Shown in pieces: positions 47,940 to 59,013 of a DNA stretch of 64,000 bases. The notes beneath the pieces were generated by a model that was not told the origin of the DNA, ran no database searches, and saw nothing but the letters and a program-made list of their open reading frames with translations. The position numbers and the translations under genes were made by a program. The stretch is from Cyathus striatus (taxonomy: Eukaryota; Basidiomycota; Agaricomycetes; Agaricales; Nidulariaceae), in assembly GCA_025738555.1 (NCBI GenBank), contig JAOVFP010000010.1:4289501-4353500 (forward strand), read 5' to 3'. Each line of letters begins with the position of its first letter. Position 1 is the stretch's first letter.

Positions 47940-49150
47940 CTGAGTACTGAGTCCTCGTGCATTCGGTTGCACAGAGTTGAGCTCAAATTCAGTTATCTAG
48001 TACAATACGCTTCACAGCATCATCGCCTGCGACGCGAGTCGCAGACTATGGTCTGGATTACAATCGCATGTGCCGACACCGTCATCGGCAGTGGTCTCAT
48101 GAGCTTTTAGGCACTTCGATGATTATATTGATGTCTCCTCGTGCATTGGCTGTGCTGAGTTGGGCTCGATCCCCCAAGGCGCTCTCGTATCAACTTTCGA
48201 TGACTTTACTGGGGGCTGCTGTGTTTGGTAAGTCAGTTTGCCTGCTCTCGCTAGTGCTCAGTACTCAATCATCTAGTGCAGTATATCTTCACATTACGGA
48301 TCGCACGGCCGTATTCGCGTACGCTTCACAATATCCTCGCCTGCGACGCGCGTCACAGACCATGGTCTGGATCCATTACGATTGCATATACCGACACCGT
48401 CCTCGGCAGGGGTTTTTTATCGTTGTCTCCTCTTGCATTAGCTGCACAGGGTTGAGCTCAACCCTATTCAAGGCGTTCTGGTATAAACTCTTGATCGCTG
48501 TACTAGTGGCTGTTCAGTCTCCAGAATTTATCTACGAGTCACACTCGGTAGCTACGGGATCTCCTGTGGCAGTGACGACCCTGGGATGACGGGGGATGCA
48601 GAGTTGAGCTCAGCTCCTCATGTTGGATGTTGAGGTAGTGCTGTATCGACATGCACTCGCTTTTGTACGACACTCGCGCTGTGCTACAACCCAACATCGT
48701 ACGGAGCTAACGTCAGCTCATACAACACATCGGCGCCAACGTGGTTTGTCGTCATCATCAACGGAGGCGCTACAGTGTTACGTCACACAGTCACACGGCT
48801 TGTGCGGAATGTTCAATGTCTTAAAAATCATTTGCATCTCAAGAACATTGAGTTCTGGCTACATGAAGGTGATCTTCTTTAGTTGCCGGCCATCAGGTTG
48901 TATTCTGTTACTGTCCTCCTACATGAAGTGTAGCTGCAAATTTCACCGTGTTGTGGCATTTTATGATGGCTTTACTGGGGGGTGCAGCTGTTTTCTGTGT
49001 TTGGTAAGTCAGTTCGCCTGCCCCCGCTAGTGCTCAATACTCAGTTATCTAGTATAGTATGCTTCACATCATCCTCGCCTGCGACGCGCGTCACGACTAT
49101 GGCCTGCATAACAATTTCATATACCGGCACCGTCCTCAGCAGGGATCTCA
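47940..49150. repeat. Cluster of degenerate repeats
   Basis: A unit with atctagta.a.tat.cttcaca, cctcgcctgcgacgcg.gtcac, atggtctggat and taccgacaccgtcctcggcag occurs at about 47990-48105, 48270-48415 and 49035-49145. A second word set (gactttactggggg, gtttggtaagtcagttt, cgctagtgctcaatactcag) occurs at 48204-48275 and 48971-49045. A third (ttgcattagctgcacagggtt-like, gagttgagctca) occurs at 47958, 48137, 48433 and 48600. The order suggests repeated partial duplication. Confidence 0.7.
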
Positions 49151-51637
49151 CTCAAGATATTTTACGCATTTCGTTGATTCCCTGTTCGATCAGCATAGCC
49201 CATTGTCTCGTATCAGAACTCTGGATTTAATCGTGAAAATCCTGCTGCTATTCAATTTCGCACGCTAATGCTTAGTGCACCCGACCTCATGTAGAAATGA
49301 CGATATCTTCGGATTCCCGTCTTGGCCACCCGTAAACCAACCTACTGTCCTGATCAATTCCGAGATGTTAGTATTCGTCATTCACCAACTCTCCGTCTGT
49401 CCTTGCGCTCGAGCTGGATGCCAGGTTGCACGCCGAGCAAAGATCTTCAGGTGATCAGTATGCTTCTTCACCTCTTCAGCGGACATATTATTCGCCGCTG
49501 CATTATTATTATGATGAGCCTTCGCTCCCCGCTGACGGAAAGACAAACCTCAGGTTTCATCAACTCCTCCCATATCTCCTTCCACCCCATATACCCCCGA
49601 ACATCCTCATCGCTCACCAATTTCCCCTGCCCACCGACGCCAATTCCACCGCCTGCGAGGCTCTGCCCCATGATCCGTCTGATTGTTGGCTTTTGAATAC
49701 CTGTTGTACGAGGGTTTAAGTACGGGAAGAGAATGAGGGAGGAAGTAAGAGAAAGGGAGATGAAGAAAATGAGTCAAGCTTATACTGCCCTGAAGGTTGC
49801 GAAGGCTCTAACATAACGCATACTCACAACCACAAAACACACAGACGTGAACCTACGCAAGCGTTCAAGGCAGAGCCCCATCCAGCCGCAGTGAACTAAG
49901 GCACAAAGCCCACGTATGAGCGAGGGAGAGGGAGAGGAAGCTATAGACAGGTGAGGACGGTTGGCTGAAAGCCGGCAAAACTCCAATGGGAGCAGGTATC
50001 GTATAGAATGGCTGTAGGGAAAAGAAAGGGAAGTAAGCATGCTGCTTGGACAAGCCAACAACACGAACACACGACATACCAACTGTCCTCTAGACCTCCA
50101 TTTCCCAATACGCTGTATGCGTTCCATGTATGGCCATGTCTCCAGAGTTGCAGGCCTTGCAGCCTCTATACATACTGGAGCTATGACGTGTTTCTCGAAT
50201 TGAATCATGATGCTGGACATGGGAATGGACGACGTACATCAGGTGCAAGTAGTTGGCGATCGTACGGTTTCGAAGCGGGTCTCATCCAGAACAGGTGGGT
50301 ATGGAGAGGGAAGTGGGCTCAACCGGAATCCCATACCCGGATGCAGGGGGCAAATATCCCACCGCGGTCACCGATCGAGTCGACGCTCCTACTGCCCACC
50401 GCCCACCTTCCAATACCCCAAGCGCCACAGACCCCTGCAAGCTTCCCCTCCCCTCAAGGAACGTAACCTCCCAATCAACTTTAAAAGCGTTTGTCCTCTC
50501 GTCCTCGTTTTCTCCTTCCGTTTCACTTCAACCACCTCTGGTTGAGGCGCTGGCGAGTTGGCTGTGGAATGTCGACTATGGTTTGGCGAAGTATTCACGA
50601 AGGAAGAGGTAGGCAGGAGAAGTGTTACGATTGCAAAGAAGCTCGCTATTTGCGTGAAGGCGAGATGGTAAACGACGACGCGTGCAAAAAAAAAGTCGCT
50701 CAACTCTGAATCACTTTCGTCAATCCTGACCCAACAACTTCAACCACTCTCAACCCAGCTCCACCTACCGCAGCAGCTACCAGCAATCCTTGTACATTTT
50801 GCTTGTAACATTCCTGTTGGGGCACGAGTCCGAATCTTACTCGCCAGTACTTGGCATCCGTGCTTGTTTTTGTGCCGAATGTTGTCGTCGAGTGAGTTCT
50901 GCGCTCGTATTCCTGATTCTAACCACTGAAAGTGATATATGTCGTAGGACCGTTACTCACGGTCGCAACTACGCAAGAGTCGAATTAGCATTTTTTGGTG
51001 CCGGATACTTGCATCTGTTCTCGACCGTACTCTATGTATAGACATAGTGGTGAATCACAAGTAGTAGCGGTAAGCAATTGGATCTTTTAACGTTGTTTTT
51101 CTTCTGATGACCGCTGTGAAGAATCTTAGGTACGCTACTTATCCCCCTAGCCTCCTAATTCACCGCTGACACTCCCACTCACCAGCCCCACACTCCGATA
51201 GTTCTGCTGTACGCTTGCCGAGCTCTCGGTACGTACTGAAGTACTTGTGTTAAAGAGGCTAGTGGTAATCACGATTCGTGTTACCACTGTCCTCAGGATT
51301 TCTCGAAGGAAGCTTGCGACATCGAAGCATGGTACTTGCATAGTACAATGCAATGCACAACTCATCACATAGGCGGACGGTGCGAGGGAGATTTTGTGGG
51401 CTATGGTGAGGACGGTTAAGGGTACGGGGCGGTGAAAAGAATACTCATAAACTGCTCCGAAGACTCACTTTAGACTTGCTATTTTCACGCTTGACATGCG
51501 CACGCGCAGTTGGTATAATTGGACTCTACAAACTTTTTCAAACTATGGGCGAAAATCCTTGATGTGAATGTATAGCGCAGCAGCTCTCGGTCCCTGCGTA
51601 CGACATGTCAACGCCGTACTGCTGAGCCAATGTCTCC

Positions 51638-51985
51638 TTGTATAACGTAGTGTCTCAAGCTCGCCGTATTTTCTCAATATTTTCACCGGATTTAGAAGCA
51701 ATTGCCCGCGGTGAATGTCTGCTCGACAGCAACGTTAATAAGCATTTGGAGAGGCAATTAGTGATAATGGGGCGTTGGAGAGAACATAAAAACTTAACAA
51801 GAGGTAAGATCTTCGAAGTGGGATACGAGAGCACAAGAACAAAGACACAAAACTTGTAGCTGGTATTGAGGAATTTTTCACTGAGATTGGGCATTTAGTG
51901 AGGCGTTGGTTGGAGCTCGATGGCCAGGTATTGAAAAGCGGGACGACCACACAAAGTGACACGATTGAGCTGAAGCGCATTACCG
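51638..51985 (+). CDS. Orphan coding fragment (right-arm copy)
   Basis: The reading starts YNVVSQARRIFSIFSPDLEA, continues HLERQLVIMGRWREHKN, then changes frame near 51800-51850 to REHKNKDTKLVAGIEEFFTE and RRWLELDGQ, ending at a GTAAGT donor (51986). Protein-like composition, charged and helical. The frame change is the same in both arms, so it predates the duplication or hides an intron. No family recognised. Confidence 0.35.
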
Positions 51986-52033
51986 TAAGTATACAGGTTA
52001 TATAATCAATATATTTTTTGATTTGAAGATCAG

Positions 52034-52254
52034 GCCTACCTGTCCAGATTTTGTCCGGATACTCGTCTATGTGCCAAATTTTCCGTAATCCTGTCCGGGT
52101 CAATGTTCTATGAGTGAAGCCCTCCAGCCCCCAAATTTGTCCGGAATGCGTCTAGCTTCCGGGGCCGTAGGCCCCTGTTTTTGTCCGGATTGGCAACAGA
52201 CTGTAGTAGGGATATTCAGGAGCCTGTACCAACGGACCTTGAACAAACCCTGCC
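52034..52254. repeat. Dispersed repeat with tttgtccgga words (right arm)
   Basis: Mirror of 43780-44000. Confidence 0.7.
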
Positions 52255-52327
52255 AAGAGGTTGTAATACATATGTTGTTCAGGAAGGTAACAGAAGGTAA
52301 CTTGTCATTTATTCCTCACATGCACAT

Positions 52328-52781
52328 CTACGCACATGCGATAGCTACCGTACATGACAGCCGTCGGTTACTCGGCAGCGCCCAGCCACAGAACTCCATT
52401 GGGTAATCTTCGTCGTCATCAGAAGAAGAGTTATCACTAAAAGGAAAATAGTTAATACATTTGTGATTAACCGCCTAAAGTGAAACCAATGACTTACTCT
52501 CCCGTCTCGTTCTCGTGTTTCCTAATCTCGTGAACGAGTGTCATCTCCGAAATCCAACCATTACAACCGCTAACATTTACACCTTTCTTACCAGCGAGGT
52601 CGGCCACGCCGCAAGGTCGCATATCCATAACAGCAGTCATGTCAAGCCACCTTTTCGGTAACCGTTTGAAAACATTGCGAGTTTCAACATCGTCCGAGTC
52701 GTACGTCAGCCGATACGGATTTTTTTCCCCTGATAGCCGCCTTTCAAGCGTTGTAAAGATATGGTCGGGTATGCTCGTCAT
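52328..52781 (-). CDS. Orphan acidic-tailed protein, 130 residues (right copy, intact)
   Basis: Two exons (52498-52781, 52328-52436). It begins MTSIPDHIFTTLERRLSGEK and contains KRLPKRWLDMTAVMDMRPCG, GWISEMTLVHEIRKHENE, then the acidic stretch SSSDDDEDY and ends TVAIACA. An in-frame TAG lies just before the ATG, so it can be a separate gene. But it directly follows the kinase tail and could be its last exons. No known domain. The left-arm copy has one A fewer. Confidence 0.55.
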
Positions 52782-52812
52782 AGCTTGGATACTTGCGGTC
52801 TAACTCAAGTAT

Positions 52813-54387
52813 CTAGTAGAGCATATTTAAACCTTTCAAACAGAGGGGACATGCCTGGTTGTACTCCAGAGTGAACCGGAATGATGCAATAGTTCTGTAC
52901 AAGTATAAGTCATGGAAGGGCACCGGATTCCCAGTAGCATTCTCGACAACCATCTCCAATTGTTGAAAACAGGACCTACGGTGAGTAGAAAGTCCTTCGA
53001 GGTTGCTGCGCCGCGTAATGGGATATACTTCCAAACTAAAATATGTAGGATCATCTTCCGTGGTTGTGACGCTGCGAACGACGGCCGGACGGTAAGGAAA
53101 GCCCCGCTTCGGCATGGATAGTTGGTGAGGAAAGAAGCTAGGATCGAGGCAACGAGGAGGATGCTCGTAATCAAGAGTTTTGTTGGAATTAAGCTTTAAG
53201 AGAATTACGTCGCCCCGTTTGACAGATGGTATGGGTACCTTCGGTAGAGAGGGAGATGAAATGCAAGGCCTCGCATATGCTTTTTATTCAGATTCAGCAC
53301 GCATACGCATATTAACGCATAAGAACTCGCCTGTACATTCCTGCAGTTCCAATTGTAGGTCAGCATGATTGCATCCCTCTCGGATAGCAAGTGTAGCTAG
53401 CAGTGTCCGTAGGGTCTGATAATCGGGCACCTCGTTAATTGCGAGACAAAGACAATAGCTTGAAAAGAGTTGTAGTTCGATCGGGAGATCTTTGCAGAGT
53501 CGAGCTGCAGTCCATGAGCGTTTCTTCTCGAGAATGCGTTGAGATGAATGCTTTTTTGTCCCTCCTTTCACACAACTCCATGGAAGACTTCCGCGGGCCA
53601 AAAAAAGAATGGTGTAAGTCAGTGCATGAAGATCGTCCCGACGGGTTTGTTCTGAGAAAGAGGTATCAAAGGCGATGTCCAGTAACCACGACGTAAGACA
53701 TACCTTGTCCAAGGTGAGTAAACGTTGAGACATAATGTGGAGTTCCAATGATACCCCCTCCCGCACGGAGGGCCGTAGGAGTCTCATCCGTCACAGTTCT
53801 CCAACGTCGTGTGAGTCCAAAATCAACTAGATGTACAACATGCGACTTATAGCCGCGTCCGAGTACGAAGTTTGAAGGCTTAATATCGCGATGAATAAAC
53901 CCTTGAGAGTGGATATATTGTATGGCACTAAGCTGCGGGCAGAAGCATTAGTTCAACATAAGCATACTTCCAGGCTTTTGCAATTCAGGCTTACCATTCC
54001 AATAGCAAGATGCGTCAATGTTCCCAAACTGAATTTGTAGGAGCGGAGTGCGAAACACTCCGCTACACTTGGTCCAAGAAGATCCATTACCAGGGCGTTA
54101 ACATGATCCAAAGAGCCGTATGCGATCGCGTTGGGGATGGATTCATGACCAGCAAGGGCCTTCAGAACATTATATTCGTGTTGCAAATTTGGGCGGTTAA
54201 CTTTGTCCGATGCAAGCTCTCGCTTAATTGCGACTAATTGACCATCAGGCCCGATTGCGCTATGCACCATGCCTGCAAGAAATATCATTAATTATCTACA
54301 TGCATTAACACCCCCCGTTGGTATAGGCTTACCGTATCCACCTGCTCCAATGAAGCTCCTGATGTGAAAGGATTTGAGTGAATTCAT
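52813..54387 (-). CDS. CK1-like Ser/Thr kinase (right-arm copy, tail frameshifted)
   Basis: Mirror of 41649-43222. The four kinase-domain exons translate identically, so the catalytic domain is whole. At 53251-53253 there is one more base in the run (ctccct against ctcct in gene orientation), which shifts the frame at the start of the C-terminal exon. The GDVILLKLN / YRPAVV / YPITRR module then needs a different frame. Real change or consensus error. Confidence 0.75.
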
Positions 54388-56689
54388 AAGAAATGCTAGT
54401 CGTTGGCTAGAAAGAGATTTGGGCCTTCGCTTACCGCTTGGTGGGGCCTTATGTATATTACGGTATGGACGAACACGAGTCACTTTAAGCCCCCTCATCG
54501 TTACCCTGTCACGATGTCACGCTGTCACCACGGTTGCTGAGAAAGAGCTGGTCCGCCTTCTTCCAAGTACAGCCTATACAGTAGCTCAGCTTCCGCAATT
54601 GGCACCACGATACCGGGAAGAAGCTCAGACACATGGAAGAAGGTGCGACGATCCCAGCAAGGCATACAATAACACAGTTACAAGTGCACGGCGGCATTAC
54701 CTAGGCTCAGTTGCTCAAGAGGAGCGCAACAACAACGACAAACGAAAATTTTGCCTCGACGTAGGATGGACAAGGGTGATTCGAGAGACTTGTTGACTTA
54801 TGCAGTAGTGACTAGTTACTCTTGGGTTACTCGGTAGTCTATGAGGGTAAGTTTTTTTATCCAAAGGTTCCTCAAGAATATTGTTGCTGTGAAATAAGAT
54901 CACCAGGAGGCTGGAAGTACTAGGTACCGGTCGGGCTGCCGGGCACAGTGCCAACACCGCGCGGTTCTGTGTAGTGACTATAACAAGTGTGACTGCACTG
55001 TAAGATTTCTATTCAAGGGTATCTTGCACTGGGCCAGTAGGGACGGCAGCGCAGTAGCCCTCGGGCCGTGAAATGCCATCATTTCGCGGGCGGCTGGTAC
55101 CGGATTGAATCGCTGTTGTGAGTGAGCTCATTATGACCTCCCGTTCGAGGCCACTGACGCTCTCCAACTCGTCTCGATCCCTCATGTAATTTATTCCCAA
55201 TGGCTAGACCGTGATCATGTCTTGGAGCTAGCTGCGCGAATGGTACAAAGAGTTTGGTGGGATTAGATGATCCGCATTCCTCCTCTCTCCTGCACCAGGT
55301 ATTTCTCTTGTGTGTTAATATCCGCTTATTAACTTCCCTCCTTTCCCCTGCACCAGGTCTCTATCACTATCGCTATCTATAATTTTCGGCTACCCGCCCT
55401 CCCTTTCCCCAGGTTTTAACTTACCTTATTCATCACTTACTACTTTCTTACCACTGTATTTGTACCACACTTGCCCGGTAGCTTTTCCCCCATGATAGCA
55501 GATTTTTTCCCACTGGGTTTTCCTGCTTGAGGGTTTTGACGCACCCGTGCTGTTAGTTTATGTAATTTCCTTTTGTTTTCTTCACTCCGTATTTGTTTGG
55601 GCTTCGTCTCGCCCCATCCCACTTATTTTCTATAGTTTTATCTCTGTTCCCTCTATCCATTTGTCTTACATGGTGCTCGTGTTTTAATATCAATCTCGTT
55701 GGTACTGAGACGCTTCACGCGCTTCCCCTTGGCTACTACCTTCGTTCCGTTGCGAGAGTCCCGATTGGCGCTATGAAGTTCTCCGGGCCCCAGGACTGGG
55801 ATGCTCTGTGCGGCGGCGCCCCCCGCCAACCTTCGGCACCGGACAGCGAATGGTACCTCCTTCTGCGCGCCATTCCATACGTGGACTGTCCTCCGACATC
55901 CAAAGGTCCCAAAATTTCTGCGGACCGGTATCATACCTCTATGGGCACTTTCGGGGGTCCTGTTTGACGCTTCAAAGCTCCGAGCTTGACGTGGTAAGGG
56001 CCGTGAGGCAGATCCAACTTCCAAGAACTCGGCCAGTTGAGCTCGAGGTGTCTCGACTCTCGGCCCTCGACGTAAAACCAAGGCGCCTCGATATCCGCAT
56101 ACTAATACATGACATAATTGCTCTCACCGCACGGCACAGCATCCTGCTTTCAGGTATCCATGACTGACGCACATGGAAGCAACATGGAAGGTCAACTGGT
56201 CACAGGTCAGAGAAAGGTCCAAGGCTAAGCGCTAAGCGCTTATCATTCTAAAGAACTATTCTTGGAACTAATTAAGTGTTGCTAGACATACTTACCTAGT
56301 GATTTCAAAGAATCTCACCAGTAACAGAATAATCTGTACAATAATATGTTACGGCTTGTTGCACTCGGCACTTTCAAATGCGACCCCCACACGTTGAAGC
56401 TGAAACTGAGCTGTGGGAAAGACCCATTCCAAAAAGGGACAAAAAATACCAAAAGCAGAAAACACTTACTTCCTTTATATATTTATAGATGGATAGATAG
56501 ATAGATTGTACTTTGAGTAATTTATTATAGAAGCGCTTTCAGGTTATATATGGCTTTTCAATTTCTACAGTAAATGGCACTTACTTCGAAAATTAACCAG
56601 AAGCACCAGCTGCTTTAAGAATTCTGAAACTGATTTTATGATCTTATAAATTCAGTGAGCGGCAATGGCACCCTTTACAACTCTAAAGA

Positions 56690-57260
56690 ATGACTCGTTC
56701 AGCTGTCCCGTTCTCCTCCCTGCGTCCTGGTATGATCCTCAATGGGAGGAAAGGGATGTCAGGTCAACTAATATCTGTCGACGCCTTCACCGACAGCGCA
56801 GCTGTAGCTAGTACTCGGAAGTCCAAGTCCATTTATGAAATGAAGCACCCGCTCGTCATCTTGCATGTCGACCATCGCGAAGGCTTCATCCTCGTGACGT
56901 ACCTTACCACCCTTGGAAAGGCGACATCACTCAGGAGGCCTTCCGCAGCATCAACATCGCCGCAAGAGAGCGTTTCATACCCATATTTCCCGCCGAGAAA
57001 GAATCCCATCACGACGTCATTTCATTCTCCTCGACACCCACTGAGAAGTATGACGCACAACAGCCTCAATGGCTTTGGGGCGGGTCGAAGCTAAAGATCC
57101 GTGACTTTGAGGTTTGCACTTTCAAATTTAATCATCGATTCATCTTATGATTTTGCCCACACAGTTCGAAGGGTCAATAGAGACTTGGGATGATGAATTC
57201 ATGTTTGAAGAAGATGTCGCGGCATTGCTGAACGAAACAATCGAGAAGTTGGTGGGATAA
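56690..57260 (+). pseudogene. Right-arm copy of the 172-residue orphan, frameshifted
   Basis: Identical to 38777-39348 except that tcagggagg is tcaggagg (G run of 2 at about 56934-56935). After TLGKATSL the frame runs into RPSAASTSP and ends early. Whether this is a real mutation or an error in a G run cannot be told from sequence. Confidence 0.7.
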
Positions 57261-57446
57261 TCTGGGGGACGACTTGGTATGTGGGCTCTTGAATTTAAAT
57301 GCCAGCAACGAATGTACTAACCGACCTCCAGCGTCCCGGCAGATCTTTTCGTTTGACCTTAGATGACTCTGTTAAAATTGTAGCACGTAACGAATGTATA
57401 TATTTTGGGAACTTACATGAATGTGAGACAGAATTTCAAATTGAAT

Positions 57447-57888
57447 TTGGTTATTTTGAGTATACAGACAAGGGGTATCAACACCCGAACATGCAAGGAA
57501 ACCCGTCTAGATTTGATATGTAAACTGAGCTGACTATCCAGTGAGGCTGCGCAAGCGCATGGGAGCGCGTTCTGAGCATACAGCCAAGGGCTATAAACAC
57601 CCAAAGATGAAAGAGAATTTGCCCGGATTTGATGGAGTAGAGGGGAAATAGCAGAAGGGGGAAGGAGAAAATGTAATGTCGAAGGTGAATATCCAGCGAG
57701 GCTGCATACGTGCGCAAGGGCGCGTTTTGTGCGTACGGCCAACGTGTATCAACACCCGAAGACGCCAAGGAATTCGCCCAGATTTAATGAGTTGGGGAAT
57801 AGCGGATCGGTGAAGCAGGTGTAAAATCAAAGCTGAATACCCAGCGAGGTTGTGCGAGCGCATTTTGAGCGTACGGCCGCCCCTCATA
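57447..57888. repeat. Mirror copy of the tandem repeat in the right arm
   Basis: Exact reverse-complement counterpart of 38150-38590, same number of units. Confidence 0.8.
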
Positions 57889-58482
57889 GACGTCAAGAAA
57901 CCTTACGGAAGAGTAATGCGACGGTTTACGCTATGAAAGGAGGTGATTAGTGAAATGAAGAAATGGGCTATTAAACAACTTACCTATCACTAAGCGTACT
58001 ACGCGCTAGAAGTCGTCAGCGCACATTTTGATGCAAGACCATGAGATGCTTCAAGAGTCTGCACACGCGCTCTGAGCGCCTAGGATTCTTCATAAATTAG
58101 CCAACAGCCTAATATCAGTGGCAATCTTATGTGCGGTCGTGCCCGGGCTTGCAAGCGGGGAGAGGACATTAACGTCGATCTTCCTGCCATGTAGAGAGCA
58201 TGATCACCGTCAAAGAGGGTAATTGGAAGTTGATTGGAAGCTGGCTTGGGCCCCAATACTAATAGTGCCTTTGACACCACATAACCTGATATCGTCGCAT
58301 GCGCTTCCGGAGGCCTGGACCTGAGAACCCAGAGGGAATTCCTGGGTCGTCCACAACGTAGCACGCTTTCGGACAGTGGTCAACGGTGTAAGCTGGAAAT
58401 GCGGTGATCCCAAGAGTCGAGAGGGAGCTCAGGTCACGGGTCCGGTAATTCAATTTGCTACGACGCGAATTCACCATCCACC

Positions 58483-59013
58483 ATGTTAAACACCCTCAAA
58501 AGAACCACAACAAAAGCCCACCCCCTCACCAGACTTTCCCGTCCTCGCCCCTACTCTCAGCACCACCTCAACCCAAAGCGTAAACCACACAACCCCTACA
58601 TCTGCTATGCATCCACCTCCCCCTCATCCCTCCCACTCTCTCCAGCACAACAAAGCACAATCTACGCGCTCTCCACACCCGCAGGCAAAGCTGGCGTCGC
58701 AGTCTTTCGCGTCTCTGGACCCGAGTCATTGAGCGTGTACCATGCCATGGTTCGCCCTTTCGGTAAAGGCAAAGCGAGGGATCCTGAGCCATGGAAGATG
58801 GTTCGGTGTAAAATTGTCCATCCAGTTACGGAGGAGGTGTTAGATGACGGATTGGCTGTCTTTTTCCAAGGTTCGTTGTTATATATCTATCTTGTATATG
58901 GTGTACTTAGGTTGTACAAGCACAAAAATCATACACGACCCAACCGACACTTGAAATACACACCCATTCGGGGCCTGCTCTCATTTCATCTATACTTCGC
59001 GCTTTGGGATCGT
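58483..59013 (+). pseudogene. Truncated MSS1 5' end (right-arm copy)
   Basis: Exon 1 (58483-58870) is identical to MSS1 exon 1 and its intron is intact. Exon 2 starts at about 58921 and is cut at 59013 after [20 protein letters not shown]. The G domain and the C-terminal cysteine motif are absent. It keeps the promoter side and could make a truncated product, but no tRNA-modifying enzyme. Confidence 0.9.

Larger units (their letters stand above)
44906..51128. other. Spacer between the inverted-repeat arms (6.2 kb)
   Basis: Single-copy DNA enclosed by the arms. From left to right: F-box/LRR-like relic, TIR element, degenerate repeat cluster, then about 2 kb with no recognised gene (49151-51128). 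In that last part the minus frame with AGGGIGVGGQGKLVSDEDVR (49468-49671) and one with HVIAPVCIEAARPATLETWP (about 50095-50220) look protein-like but could not be assembled or named. Confidence 0.6.
51129..59013. repeat. Right arm of giant inverted repeat (~7.9 kb)
   Basis: Mirror of 37024-44905. The inner junction is at 51129 (tacgctacttatcccc) and the outer junction at 59013, where MSS1 exon 2 ends abruptly in gggatcgt and unrelated DNA (catgtaataagcgc) follows. No base substitution was noticed against the other arm in the parts compared. Confidence 0.97.

Noticed and set aside
37024..59013. Certain claim that the inverted repeat is an assembly error
   Set aside because: The arms end at different flanks and enclose single-copy DNA, which a true duplication also gives; reads are needed to decide.
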